Assembly: GCF_026810505.1 (NCBI RefSeq)
Contig: NZ_CP101750.1
Location: 6,932,515 to 6,996,514, forward strand
Length of the DNA: 64,000 nt
Reading direction: 5' to 3'
Origin: Streptomyces sp. Je 1-369
GTDB lineage: Bacteria; Actinomycetota; Actinomycetes; Streptomycetales; Streptomycetaceae
The notes beneath the pieces are model-generated. The model had not been told where the DNA came from, ran no database searches, and saw nothing but the letters and a program-made list of their open reading frames with translations. A program made the translations under genes and the position numbers. How positions within the stretch are numbered: position 1 is the stretch's first letter; every line of letters starts with the position of its first letter. Positions 1-7,927 of this stretch are shown here, piece after piece.

Positions 1-39
1 ATCACGGGCGGCATGCTGGCGGGGGCGGTGAAGGCCTGA
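1..39 (+). CDS. C-terminal end of an ABC transporter permease (partial, sugar type)
   Basis: Only the last 12 codons are in the window. They read ITGGMLAGAVKA followed by TGA at 37-39. Tails of the form GlxxGAVKx are typical of MalG-type permeases of carbohydrate ABC transporters. The stop codon overlaps the start codon of the substrate-binding lipoprotein gene (TGATG), so the two genes are probably translationally coupled parts of one importer operon. The assignment rests on this short tail and on the neighbour. Confidence 0.6.
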   Translation: MTGGMLAGAVKA

Positions 40-1379
40 TGCGCAAGGCACCGCGTACGGCGTTCCGCACGGCACCACGTACGGCGTTCCGCACGGCACC
101 CCGCCTGGCCGCCGCCGTCGCCGCCCTCACGCTGCTGCTCGCAGGATGCAGCGGCGACTCCGGGGACGACGACGGGAAGATCACCCTCCAGTTCCAGTCC
201 CTCGCCTGGCAGAAGGAGTCCGTCGACGCCAACAAGGCGCTCGTCGAGGAGTGGAACGCCACCCACCCCGACGTCAAGGTCGAGTACATCCAGGGCAGTT
301 GGGACAGCGTCCACGACCAGCTGCTCACGTCCTTCGAAGGCGGTGAGGCGCCGGACATCATCCACGACGCGTCGGACGACCTCGCCGACTTCGCGTACGG
401 CGGGTATCTCGCCGACATCGGCGACCTCCTGCCCGAGCGCCTCAAGGCGGACATCCCGCAGCGCAGCTGGGAGACGGCGACCTTCGACGGGAAGGTCTAC
501 GGAGTGCCGTTCCTCCAGGAGCCGCGCGTCCTGATCGCCAACGCGAAGTGGCTGAAGAAGTCCGGCGTGCGCATCCCGACGCCCGAGAAGCCGTGGAGCT
601 GGCCGGAGTTCCGGAAGATCACCAAGGAGCTCGGCGACGGCACCGACGGGAAGTACGGCGTCGCCTGGCCGCTGAAGGAGCCGGTCTCCGCCACGCTCAA
701 CCTTTCCCTGTCGACCGGCGGACAGATGTTCCACCGGGGCGCGGACGGCAAGGTCGACGTCCGCTTCGACGCGCCCGACCAGGTCATGCCCCGCACGGTC
801 CACGACCAGGTCAACGTCGACAAGAGCGCGTCCGGTACGACCCTCGGCATGGGCGGCTCCGACACCCTGCCCGGCTTCTTCGGCGGCAAGTACGCGATGG
901 TCCCGCTCGGCTTCTCGTACCGGCAGCAGATCGTCCAGCAGGCCCCGAAGGGCTTCGAATGGCAGGTGCTGCCCGCCCCGGCGGGCGAGGGAGGGCTCGC
1001 GCAGGGCGTCAGTCCGCAGACCCTGTCCGTCTCCGAGGACAGCGCGCACAAGAAGGAGGCGGCCGAATTCATCGACTTCTTCCTCCAGCCCGACAACATG
1101 GTGAAGCTCGCGCGCGGCGACTGGATGCTGCCGACCGGCGAGGAAGCGCTGAAGGACCCGGCCCTGCGCACGGAGAAGAACGGCTGGTCCTCGGGCACGG
1201 CCCTTTCCAAGGAGTTGCGCCCGGCGCCCGCCCAGTCCGTGCGCGGCTACCCCGAGTGGAAGGACAAGGTCGCGACCCCGGCGCTCCAGGAGTACTACAG
1301 CGGGGCGATCGACCTCGACGAACTGGAGAAGCGGCTGGTGAAGGACGGGAACCTGGTGCTGGCGCGGTACCAGCGCTAG
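39..1379 (+). CDS. Carbohydrate ABC transporter substrate-binding lipoprotein
   Basis: This 446-residue protein is an extracellular solute-binding protein of the family 1 (maltose/multiple sugar) type. It would capture a sugar outside the cell and deliver it to the permease encoded just upstream. The N terminus is basic and hydrophobic and ends in a lipobox LLAGC near residues 33-37, so it should be lipid-anchored. The mature part has the usual family length and pattern, including YGVPF near residue 155 and ALQEYYSG near the C terminus. The start codon overlaps the permease stop (TGATG). The first 20 residues are odd: a 24-bp unit at 48-71 is repeated at 72-95, giving duplicated APRTAFRT blocks before the hydrophobic core. 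The sugar cannot be told from sequence. Having the binding protein last in the operon is unusual but known. Confidence 0.93.
   Translation: MRKAPRTAFRTAPRTAFRTAPRLAAAVAALTLLLAGCSGDSGDDDGKITLQFQSLAWQKESVDANKALVEEWNATHPDVKVEYIQGSWDSVHDQLLTSFEGGEAPDIIHDASDDLADFAYGGYLADIGDLLPERLKADIPQRSWETATFDGKVYGVPFLQEPRVLIANAKWLKKSGVRIPTPEKPWSWPEFRKITKELGDGTDGKYGVAWPLKEPVSATLNLSLSTGGQMFHRGADGKVDVRFDAPDQVMPRTVHDQVNVDKSASGTTLGMGGSDTLPGFFGGKYAMVPLGFSYRQQIVQQAPKGFEWQVLPAPAGEGGLAQGVSPQTLSVSEDSAHKKEAAEFIDFFLQPDNMVKLARGDWMLPTGEEALKDPALRTEKNGWSSGTALSKELRPAPAQSVRGYPEWKDKVATPALQEYYSGAIDLDELEKRLVKDGNLVLARYQR
48..100 (+). repeat. 24-bp tandem duplication in the signal peptide of the sugar-binding protein
   Basis: Two near-identical 24-bp units (48-71 and 72-95, one mismatch) are followed by a partial third copy (96-100). 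The unit is a multiple of three, so the frame is kept and the basic n-region of the lipoprotein signal peptide is lengthened. Confidence 0.85.
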
Positions 1380-1426
1380 CGGACGCGAGGGCGCGCGCCG
1401 GGGCAGGCGGGACGTGCGACACAGGC

Positions 1427-2230
1427 CTAGCGCCCCGCGCCCGGCTGCCCTGCCCGTACGAGGCCCGACTCGTACGCCGCGATGACCGCCTGCGCGCGGT
1501 CGCGGACGCCGAGCTTGGCGAAGATGCCGGTGGCGTGGTTCTTCACGGTCTGCACGCCGATGGCCATCTGCTGCGCGATCTCGGCGTTGTCGAGCCCCGC
1601 GGCGATCAGCCGCAGCACCTCCACCTCGCGCGGCGTGAGCCCGGAGATGTCGGCGCCGGGCGGGGCAGGCACCGGGGCCGGGGCGACGAACGTGGCGAGC
1701 AGCCGGGTCAGGAGCCGCGGGGCGACGACGGCCTCGCCGCGGTGGACGGTGCGCAGCGCGGCCACGAGCTCCTCGGGGGAGACGTCCTTGGGCAGGAACC
1801 CCGACGCGCCCGCCCGCAGGGCGCCGACCACGTGCTCGTCCATGTCGAACGTGCTGAGCGCGAGGACCCGGCAGCGGGGCAGCTCGGCGCTCAGGCGCTC
1901 GGTGGCCCGCACCCCGTCGAGCACCGGCATGCGGATGTCCATCAGGACGACGTCCGGGCGGAGTTCGTGGGCCGCCGCGACGGCCTGCTCGCCGTCGTCC
2001 ACCTCGCCGATGACCTCGATGGCGGGGTCGGAGCGCAGAATCAGGGACAGACCGCGGCGTACGAGGGGCTGGTCGTCCGCGATGAGTACGGTGATCCGCG
2101 CGGGCGCGGGCTCGGGCTCGGGCGTGGGCTCGGGCTCGGGCGTGGGCGTGGGCTCGGGCGTGGGCTCGGGCTCGGGCTCGGGCGTGGGCGTGGGCTCGGG
2201 CGTGGGCTCGGGCGGGGTGGCAGAGGTCAT
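1427..2230 (-). CDS. NarL/FixJ-family two-component response regulator
   Basis: This 267-residue DNA-binding response regulator should act with the histidine kinase encoded immediately upstream. The receiver domain starts with ITVLIADDQPLVRRG near residue 47. The phospho-acceptor Asp lies in VLMDIRMPVLDG. A LuxR-type helix-turn-helix at the C terminus reads LTPREVEVLRLIAAG then NAEIAQQ and VKNHATGIFAKLGV. The start at 2230 was chosen because its ATG overlaps the kinase stop (ATGA), which indicates translational coupling. The first roughly 45 residues are an unusual Pro-Glu-Thr tract encoded by 6-bp repeats, which most NarL regulators lack. The targets are unknown. The divergent MMPL exporter gene is the obvious candidate. 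Confidence 0.93.
   Translation of the reverse strand: MTSATPPEPTPEPTPTPEPEPEPTPEPTPTPEPEPTPEPEPAPARITVLIADDQPLVRRGLSLILRSDPAIEVIGEVDDGEQAVAAAHELRPDVVLMDIRMPVLDGVRATERLSAELPRCRVLALSTFDMDEHVVGALRAGASGFLPKDVSPEELVAALRTVHRGEAVVAPRLLTRLLATFVAPAPVPAPPGADISGLTPREVEVLRLIAAGLDNAEIAQQMAIGVQTVKNHATGIFAKLGVRDRAQAVIAAYESGLVRAGQPGAGR
2104..2218. repeat. Hexanucleotide repeat tract encoding the Pro-Glu/Thr N terminus of the response regulator
   Basis: About 19 units of GGGCTC or GGGCGT (plus-strand sense) follow one another without interruption. On the minus strand they encode a run of PE, PT and PEP residues between the start codon and the receiver domain. Unit changes would alter linker length without changing frame. 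Confidence 0.85.
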
Positions 2231-3468
2231 CGGGGCGTCCCGTCCTTCTCGTCTTTCTCGTCTTTCTCGTCTTTCGAGTTCATGTCGTACGTGTCGGCGG
2301 GCAGCGGCACTTCCGCGGTCACCGCGAACCCGCCTTCCGCGCGGTTGCCCACGTGCAGGGAACCGTCGTGCAGGGCGATGCGTTCCCGCATGCCGAGCAG
2401 ACCGTATCCGCCGCCGGTGCGGCTCGTGCCCGGGTCCCCGCCTCCGGCGCCGTCGTCGGTCACCTCGACCGTGACCCGGTCCGGGCGGTAGCCGAGCCGC
2501 ACCGTCGCGCGGGCGGGCCCCGCGTGTTTGCGGGCGTTGGTCAACGCCTCCTGGACGATGCGGTAGAGCGTGAGGCCGACGGTCATCGGCAGGGGCCTCG
2601 GCCGTCCGGTGACGTGGAGTTCGGTCGGCAGGCCCGCCCCGACCGAGTCGGCGACCAGCCGCTCGATGTCGTTCACCCCGGGCTGCGGTTCCGACGGCGT
2701 CTCCTCCGGGGTCTCGGTGCTGCGCAGGACGCCGAGGAGCTGCCGCATCTCGTGCAGGGCCGTGCGGCCCGACTCCTCCAGGGTGACCAGCGCCTCGCGC
2801 GCCGTCTCCGGATCGCGGTCCAGGGTCGACCTGGCCCCGCCGGACATCAGGTACATGGTGGTGATGTGGTGGGCGACGATGTCGTGGAGCTCCCGCGCGA
2901 TGCGGCGCCGTTCCTCGGTCACCGCACGGTCGGCGAGCAGCCGGCGGTTGATGTCCAGCTGCTGCTTCCACTGCCGCACGGCCAGGCCTATGGCGACGAG
3001 GAGGCAGGGCGTGACCAGTACGTCGACGATGCCCACCCCCAGGAAGGCCTGGTCGTTGTTGACGTACCGCATGATCTGCACGGGCGCGGCGGCGACGACG
3101 GAGAGCGCCACGGCGCGCCGGTCGCTGTATCGGGCCACGGTGTAGAGGGCCACCGCCACGGCGGCGCCGTAGCTGTTCGACATCGCCTCGCCGAAGTCCA
3201 CGACGAGGCCCAGGTTGACGGCCAGCTGCACGGCGAGGACCGCGCCGAGCACGGGCACGGGGTGATGGCGCCGGAAGAGCAGCGGGACCACGGAGACGCA
3301 GATCAGCAGGACGCCCACGACGGTGACGCGCGCGCCGGTCCCCTCCTCGCCGGGGGCCAGGTAGGCCAGTACGTCGAGCGTCACCGCGAGGACGGCGACG
3401 ACCACGTCGCCCACGGCCGGGCGCGCGCTCTCCGCGGGCGGTACCGGAGGGAAGAAGTCGCGTCCCAT
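2227..3468 (-). CDS. Two-component sensor histidine kinase (HisKA_3 / NarX-like)
   Basis: This 413-residue membrane kinase has several hydrophobic segments in its first 170 residues (for example VVVAVLAVTLDVLAYLA and ARVTVVGVLLICVSVVPLLF). A dimerisation/phospho-acceptor box follows with His in RRRIARELHDIVAHH. The C-terminal HATPase domain contains IVQEALTNARKHA (N box) and the glycine-rich DDGAGGG and GGGYGLLGMRERI. The start at 3468 is preceded by GGAGG seven bases upstream. The open frame continues further upstream through a 9-bp repeat tract, so a longer product from 3633 is possible but lacks a clear ribosome site. The C terminus ends in a Lys-Asp-Glu repeat encoded by 9-bp units at 2243-2276. 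It overlaps the regulator gene by four bases. Confidence 0.93.
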   Translation of the reverse strand: MGRDFFPPVPPAESARPAVGDVVVAVLAVTLDVLAYLAPGEEGTGARVTVVGVLLICVSVVPLLFRRHHPVPVLGAVLAVQLAVNLGLVVDFGEAMSNSYGAAVAVALYTVARYSDRRAVALSVVAAAPVQIMRYVNNDQAFLGVGIVDVLVTPCLLVAIGLAVRQWKQQLDINRRLLADRAVTEERRRIARELHDIVAHHITTMYLMSGGARSTLDRDPETAREALVTLEESGRTALHEMRQLLGVLRSTETPEETPSEPQPGVNDIERLVADSVGAGLPTELHVTGRPRPLPMTVGLTLYRIVQEALTNARKHAGPARATVRLGYRPDRVTVEVTDDGAGGGDPGTSRTGGGYGLLGMRERIALHDGSLHVGNRAEGGFAVTAEVPLPADTYDMNSKDEKDEKDEKDGTPR

Positions 3469-3493
3469 CCGGGCGCCTCCACTGATGAACTCG

Positions 3494-3573
3494 TCGAACC
3501 GAACGAACCGAACGAACCGAACGAACCGAACGAACCGAACGAACCGAACGAACCGAATGAACCGAATGAACCG
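3494..3573. repeat. 9-bp tandem repeat in the leader of the two-component operon
   Basis: About eight to nine copies of CGAACCGAA lie just upstream of the kinase ribosome binding site, with a few degenerate copies (CGAATGAAC, CGAGCC) at the promoter-distal end. The tract keeps an open reading frame on the minus strand (Phe-Val-Arg repeats), so a change in copy number could alter either the leader or an N-terminally extended kinase. It lies inside the 321-base gap between the divergent kinase and MMPL genes. Confidence 0.9.
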
Positions 3574-3680
3574 AGCCGAGCCGCCTTGAGCCGACCGAAA
3601 CGGCCGGTCCGGGGCATCTCTTTTCCGCTCCATTACATCCCGGCCCGCCGGGCGGTGAATCGGGGCGGGGTCGGTTCTTG

Positions 3681-3728
3681 CACCCAGTACCGGAGTACTG
3701 GGTGGGACGGGACGCCGGACCCGGGTCC
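3681..3728. promoter_or_regulatory. Two perfect palindromes between the kinase and MMPL genes
   Basis: Arms CACCCAGTAC (3681-3690) and GTACTGGGTG (3695-3704) form a perfect inverted repeat with a 4-base centre. Twelve bases downstream is the perfect palindrome GGACCCGGGTCC (3717-3728). Both sit 60-110 bases before the MMPL start in a divergent promoter region. They are good candidates for operators of the adjacent response regulator. A hairpin in a leader RNA is the alternative. No T-rich tail supports a terminator. Confidence 0.5.
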
Positions 3729-3789
3729 CGGGTGCGTACCCTTCCGGCGGCCGACGTCTTCAAGTGGCCCCGCGTGATGACCTTTTGGC

Positions 3790-6033
3790 ATGATCCGGAA
3801 GCTGACCTCTTTCTCCACCCGACATCGATGGATGACGGTCGTCCTATGGACCGTTCTCGGGACGGCGCTCTCGTTCGTGGGCGGCGCGATGATGTACGAC
3901 GTCACCGACTCGCAGGCCGGGGACTTCCTGCCCAAGAAGTACGACTCGGCGGTGGCGCTGCGCATCGCGGAGGAGGATTTCGGCACCAAGCCCGACCCCA
4001 ACGCGCTGACCGTGCTGGTCGCAAGGGACGACGCCGGGAAGCTCACCCCCGCCGACCAGCGGCGGATCGTCGGCACGGCGGCCGATCTGGGGCGGGAGCG
4101 GGTCGTCGGGCCGAAGCCCGAGCCGCTGATGAAGGACCACTCCCAGACACCGCGCGTGTCGCCGGGCGCCATGGCACCGGACAGGAGTTTCCGGCTCCTC
4201 ACGGTGTCCCTCGACGGGAATCCGAATGATCCCGGGCTGCAGTCCGTCTACAAGGAATTCCGCGACCACGCGGAGAACGCTTTCGCGAAGGCGGACCTGC
4301 GCGTCGGATTCACCGGCGGAATCGCCTCGACGGTGGACAACACGGACGCCGAGGAAACCACCGGGAAAGTCGTCTCCGGTCTGACGATGGGCCTCATCGT
4401 CCTCCTGAACGTGCTGGTGTTCCGCAGTGTGGCGGCCGCGATCGTGCCGCTGATCGCGGTGGCGCTGATCGGTGGTGTCGCCTCGGGTGCCGTCGTCGGC
4501 GCGGCGAAGCTCTTCGGCATCGACCTCGACGCGTCCACTCCCTCCCTGATCGGTGTCGTACTCCTCGGAATCGGCATCGACTACTTCCTCTTCCTGCTGT
4601 TCCGGTTCCGGGAGCAGCTGCGGAACCGGCCCGGCCAGGACGCCCGGGAGGCCGCGGCCGAGACGACCGGGCGGGTGGGCGGCGCGATCACGTCCGCGGC
4701 CCTGACGATCGTGGCGGCCTTCGCGACGCTGGGCCTCGCGAGCTTCGGCCAGTTCCGGGTCCTCGGGCCCGCGATCGCGATCTCCGTACTCGTGATGCTC
4801 CTCGCGAGCCTCACCCTCATGCCCGCCCTCCTCGCCCTGTTCGGGCGCCGCATGTTCTGGCCCGCACGCGCCTGGAAGAAGGAGCGCACCGGCGGGATCG
4901 CCGCCCGCCTCGGCATCGCCGTGAGCAGCCGCCCGCTGCGGTACGCCCTCGGCAGCCTGGTGCTGCTCGGCGTGCTCGGTGCCGGGGCGGTCGGCATCAA
5001 GATGAGCTACGACCAGCAGGGACTGCACGAGACCGCAGCCGTGCGGACCGCCGAACAGATCTCCCGCAGCCTCCCCGCCGGAGTCTCCGACCCGCACAGC
5101 GTCTACGTACGCAGCACGAACGGCACCGCCATCGAGGCGCGTTCACTCACCGGCATGACCCGCTCCCTCGCCAAGGCGGAGGGCGTCGGCGAGGTCGGCG
5201 AGCCGGTCCTGAACAAGGACCGCACGGCCGCGCGGGTCGACCTGTTCCTCAGCGTCGAGTCCGACACGCAGAAGGCCCGCGACCTGGTCTCCGGGCCGGT
5301 CAGGGAGACGGCGGCGCGTACGGCTCCCGAGGGCACCGAGGCGTACGTCACGGGGACGGCGGCCGTCTTCTCCGACATCGCGACGGCCGTGGAGAAGGAC
5401 CTGCGCCTGGTGTTCCCGGTCGCGGCCCTGCTGATCGCCGTCATCCTCTTCCTGCTGCTGCGCTCCCTGCTCGCGCCGGTCGTCCTGATGATCGCCGTGG
5501 GACTCGGCTTCGTGGCGACGCTCGGCGCCAGCACGCTGCTCTTCCAGCACGGACTCGACCGGCCCGGGGTCTCGTTCACCCTGCCCCTCGTGCTGTTCCT
5601 CTTCGTCGTCGCCCTCGGCACCGACTACAACATCCTGATCACCGACCGGATCAGGGAGGAAATGGAGAAGCCGGTTCCGGCCCGGCACGCGGTGGCGGAG
5701 GCGGTGCGGCACACCGCGCCCGCCATCGCCACGGCCGGAATCGTGCTCGCCGGGTCCTTCGCCAGCCTCGCCGCGAGCCCCGCCACGCAGGAGATCGGCT
5801 TCGCCACGGGCCTCGGCATCATCCTCTCCTCGCTCGTGCTCTCCCTCGTCCTGGTGCCCGCGCTCGCCGCGGTCCTCGGCCGCGGACTGTGGTGGCCCCG
5901 CAGGTCGCGCCGGACGCCGGAACACGCGCACCAGCCGCAGCACCACCACCCCTACGTAAACCAGCAGCAGTACGCGGCCGCCCCGACGCGTTTCGCCCAG
6001 CAAGCCCAGCAAGCCCAGCAAAGACGCATATGA
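3790..6033 (+). CDS. MMPL-family RND transporter
   Basis: This 747-residue polytopic membrane protein belongs to the MmpL/RND exporter family, which moves lipids, drugs or other hydrophobic molecules. The N terminus (RHRWMTVVLWTVLGTALSF) is the first transmembrane helix. A periplasmic domain follows with the family phrase GDFLPKKYDSAVAL. Two blocks of about five helices each are visible, around residues 195-350 and 535-705, with GIGIDYFLFLLFRFREQL in the first and LGTDYNILITDRIREEM in the second. These are the usual paired proton-relay regions. The C-terminal tail is rich in His, Gln and Ala, and ends in a 9-bp repeat (QQAQQAQQ, 5999-6026). It is divergent from a two-component system that may control it. 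The substrate cannot be inferred. The start has only a weak ribosome site. Confidence 0.93.
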   Translation: MIRKLTSFSTRHRWMTVVLWTVLGTALSFVGGAMMYDVTDSQAGDFLPKKYDSAVALRIAEEDFGTKPDPNALTVLVARDDAGKLTPADQRRIVGTAADLGRERVVGPKPEPLMKDHSQTPRVSPGAMAPDRSFRLLTVSLDGNPNDPGLQSVYKEFRDHAENAFAKADLRVGFTGGIASTVDNTDAEETTGKVVSGLTMGLIVLLNVLVFRSVAAAIVPLIAVALIGGVASGAVVGAAKLFGIDLDASTPSLIGVVLLGIGIDYFLFLLFRFREQLRNRPGQDAREAAAETTGRVGGAITSAALTIVAAFATLGLASFGQFRVLGPAIAISVLVMLLASLTLMPALLALFGRRMFWPARAWKKERTGGIAARLGIAVSSRPLRYALGSLVLLGVLGAGAVGIKMSYDQQGLHETAAVRTAEQISRSLPAGVSDPHSVYVRSTNGTAIEARSLTGMTRSLAKAEGVGEVGEPVLNKDRTAARVDLFLSVESDTQKARDLVSGPVRETAARTAPEGTEAYVTGTAAVFSDIATAVEKDLRLVFPVAALLIAVILFLLLRSLLAPVVLMIAVGLGFVATLGASTLLFQHGLDRPGVSFTLPLVLFLFVVALGTDYNILITDRIREEMEKPVPARHAVAEAVRHTAPAIATAGIVLAGSFASLAASPATQEIGFATGLGIILSSLVLSLVLVPALAAVLGRGLWWPRRSRRTPEHAHQPQHHHPYVNQQQYAAAPTRFAQQAQQAQQRRI

Positions 6034-6213
6034 ACGCCGCACCCCGCGCCGCCCTGTCCGCCGTCGCCGCCACCCTCAACGGACTGGACCGTGCGGCTGG
6101 TGGAAGGCGAAGCCGAGCGAGCCGAGCACCAGGATCTCCAACGCCTGCTGACCGGCGAGCTGCCGCCCGAGGACTACACCTGCCCGCGCGGTCAGCGGCA
6201 GGGCCGCCGTTGA
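6030..6213 (+). pseudogene. Small frameshifted ORF downstream of MMPL
   Basis: An ATG overlaps the MMPL stop codon (ATGA) and opens with MNAAPRAALSAVAATLN. That frame then loses coding character. A different frame, from about 6080 to the TGA at 6211-6213, reads TDWTVRLVEGEAERAEHQDL followed by LLTGELPPEDYTCPRG, which has natural composition and ends two bases before the next convergent gene. Joining the two parts with one frameshift near 6075-6082 gives a small protein of about 60 residues. I do not recognise the family. It may be a decayed gene, or a sequencing error may have broken it. Confidence 0.4.
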
Positions 6214-6214
6214 G

Positions 6215-7276
6215 TCAGACCGCGACCGACTCCTCCATCTCCTCTTCCTGCTCCTCTTCCCGGGCCTCGGCGGCGGCAGGGGTCGCCGCCGGCCGTCGGC
6301 TTCGCTCCCACAGGGCGGCGACGCCGACGGTCAGCAGGCCGAGCACGAGCCATCCGGCCAGCGTCCACACGTGTTGACCAAGGCCGTGGCCGCCGAAGTA
6401 GAGGTGGCTGCGGATGCCCTCGACGAAGCCCGCGCCGTTCCAGAACGCGTGCAGGGAGCCGAAGAAGCCGTTCTGCAGCTCGGGCCTGAAGAGCCCGCCG
6501 GACGTCGTGAAGTTGAGCATCACGAAGAGCACCATCATCGCCAGCGTCGTCCAGCGCTTCAGGAACGTGTGCAGGCCGATGCCGATGAAGAGGATGCCCG
6601 CCGCGTACAGCCAGGCCATGGCCCACACGCCCCACAGGCCCTGGTGCACCAGGTGGAAGATCGGGCCCGCGAGCGCCGCGCCGATCAGACTGACGGCGAA
6701 GGAGACACCCACGACGAGCCCCGCGCGGGCCCGCATCCGCAGGCCCGCGCCCGCCGCGCCGAGAACGGCGACCGACGCGTACGAGCCGATGCTCACGGCG
6801 ACGAGCAGGAAGAAGAGGCCCTGGCCCGTGGGGTCGTCCTCGACGGGCGGTGCCACGTCGGTGACCTTCAGCGGCAGACCCTGCTGCGCGGCGACGGGCG
6901 TGAAGAGCTTCTGGGCCGCCGTGGCGCTCATGTCGGATCCGGCGGTGGCCACGATCAGCTCGGGCGACTTCGCGTCGGGAACGTAGGCGCCTGCGATGTC
7001 GAGGGACTTGAGCGCGTCGACCGCCTGCTCGCGGTCGGCGAACGTGCGTACGTCCAGGGCGTCGCCCGCCTTGTCCCCGATGTGCCGCGCGAGGGCCTGC
7101 GTCTGCTGGCCGGAGCCGACGACGGCGACCGGCATGTCGTTCGGCTCGGGCGTCACGAACGCGCCCATGTACGCCAGGCCCATGCCGAGGCACATCAACA
7201 GGGGCGTGACCAGGTGGAGGAGGACGTGGCGCAGGGCGTCGCGCAGTCGGGGGGCGGGTTCCGCGGTGGCGGACAT
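6215..7276 (-). CDS. Multi-pass membrane protein, DUF3533/ABC-2-permease-like
   Basis: This 353-residue protein has the layout of YhgE/DUF3533-type and ABC-2 permease-like proteins. There is one N-terminal transmembrane helix (HLVTPLLMCLGMGLAYMGAF). An extracytoplasmic domain of about 130 residues follows (MPVAVVGSGQQTQALARHIG and onwards). About five further helices start near residue 147 (GLFFLLVAVSIGSYASVAVLG). The tail is very acidic (REEEQEEEMEE). No ATPase gene is adjacent. It is divergent from a MarR regulator across 103 bases that contain two operator-like inverted repeats, so it is probably under that regulator's control and may act in export or envelope stress. The precise function is unknown. 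Confidence 0.75.
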   Translation of the reverse strand: MSATAEPAPRLRDALRHVLLHLVTPLLMCLGMGLAYMGAFVTPEPNDMPVAVVGSGQQTQALARHIGDKAGDALDVRTFADREQAVDALKSLDIAGAYVPDAKSPELIVATAGSDMSATAAQKLFTPVAAQQGLPLKVTDVAPPVEDDPTGQGLFFLLVAVSIGSYASVAVLGAAGAGLRMRARAGLVVGVSFAVSLIGAALAGPIFHLVHQGLWGVWAMAWLYAAGILFIGIGLHTFLKRWTTLAMMVLFVMLNFTTSGGLFRPELQNGFFGSLHAFWNGAGFVEGIRSHLYFGGHGLGQHVWTLAGWLVLGLLTVGVAALWERSRRPAATPAAAEAREEEQEEEMEESVAV

Positions 7277-7316
7277 GGGAGGGCTCCGGGGGTAGTTGGG
7301 CAGCTGGCGCCGAGTT

Positions 7317-7357
7317 AGTTGGTATATACAACTCTCTACGATGTTGTACTCTACAAC
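7317..7357. promoter_or_regulatory. Paired inverted repeats, probable MarR operators
   Basis: AGTTG (7317-7321) faces CAACT (7329-7333) across an AT-rich centre, and GTTGTA (7343-7348) faces TACAAC (7352-7357) across three bases. The two sites share the GTTG/CAAC half-site and are 25 bases apart centre to centre. They lie just upstream of the marR-type gene and within the divergent promoter of the membrane protein. This is the usual position for autoregulatory MarR operators. Confidence 0.6.
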
Positions 7358-7379
7358 CATTCGTGGAGAGGGAGAAATC

Positions 7380-7832
7380 GTGAGCGATCGAGACGGGGAC
7401 GAGCCCGGAGTCCGGGACGCGTCCATCGAGGTCATCCAGCGGGAGATGACCGCGTTCGCCCGGCGGGCGCGCGCCACCGCCGCACGCATGCACCCCGAAC
7501 TCTCGCTCGTGTCCTTCACGTTGCTGAGCCACCTGGAGCACCAGGGCGGCTGCCGAGCCACGGACCTCGCCGCGTACTACACGCTCGACAAGTCGACCAT
7601 CAGCAGGCAGGTGGGGGCGCTGGAGAAGGCCGGACTCGTCGAGCGGCGGCCCGATCCGGCCGACCAGCGGGTGCACGTGCTGCACCTCACCGAGCAGGGC
7701 GACGAGGTGCTCGCGCAGGTCGGTGAGGCGCGGCGGGTCGCCTTCCGGGGGCGGCTCGCGGGGTGGAGCGGGGCGGATCTGGCGCGGTTCGCCGACTATC
7801 TGCTCCGTTACAACGAGGAAGACCCTGAGTGA
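7380..7832 (+). CDS. MarR-family transcriptional regulator
   Basis: This 150-residue winged helix-turn-helix regulator has the MarR core: helix-turn-helix CRATDLAAYYTLDKSTISRQ, then VGALEKAGLVERR and the wing with DQRVHVLHLTEQG. The GTG start at 7380 was chosen because GGAGAGGGAG precedes it by about seven bases. A longer frame from 7296 runs through the operator region and is unlikely. It probably binds the two inverted repeats at 7317-7357 and controls itself and the divergent membrane protein gene. The ligand is unknown, and phenolics or antibiotics are typical of the family. Confidence 0.92.
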   Translation: MSDRDGDEPGVRDASIEVIQREMTAFARRARATAARMHPELSLVSFTLLSHLEHQGGCRATDLAAYYTLDKSTISRQVGALEKAGLVERRPDPADQRVHVLHLTEQGDEVLAQVGEARRVAFRGRLAGWSGADLARFADYLLRYNEEDPE

Positions 7833-7886
7833 CGAGGGGGCCCCGAACCGCGAGGGAGACCCCGAATGACGAGGAAGTCCCCGGCG

Positions 7887-7919
7887 AAAGGTTGCACGAG
7901 ACGTCTCGTCTCGTTTAAT
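7887..7919 (+). promoter_or_regulatory. Promoter with embedded palindrome upstream of the glycosyltransferase
   Basis: A -35-like TTGCAC (7892-7897) and a -10-like TTTAAT (7914-7919) are separated by 16 bases. The perfect 14-base palindrome ACGAGACGTCTCGT (7896-7909) lies in the spacer, where a bound repressor would block RNA polymerase. The -10 box ends only eight bases before the ATG at 7928, so the transcript is probably leaderless. There is no Shine-Dalgarno sequence, which agrees. Confidence 0.6.
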
Positions 7920-7927
7920 GTTCCGGC

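Noticed and set aside
3494..3573. CRISPR-like or iteron-like array
   Set aside because: The units are 9 bp, contiguous and without spacers, so it is a microsatellite-type tandem repeat, not a CRISPR array or replication origin.
2230..3763. A 778-residue reading frame covering the response regulator and kinase region on the minus strand
   Set aside because: Residues before the regulator start are a GC-rich shadow of the kinase gene in another frame. The ATGA overlap at 2227-2230 defines the true start.
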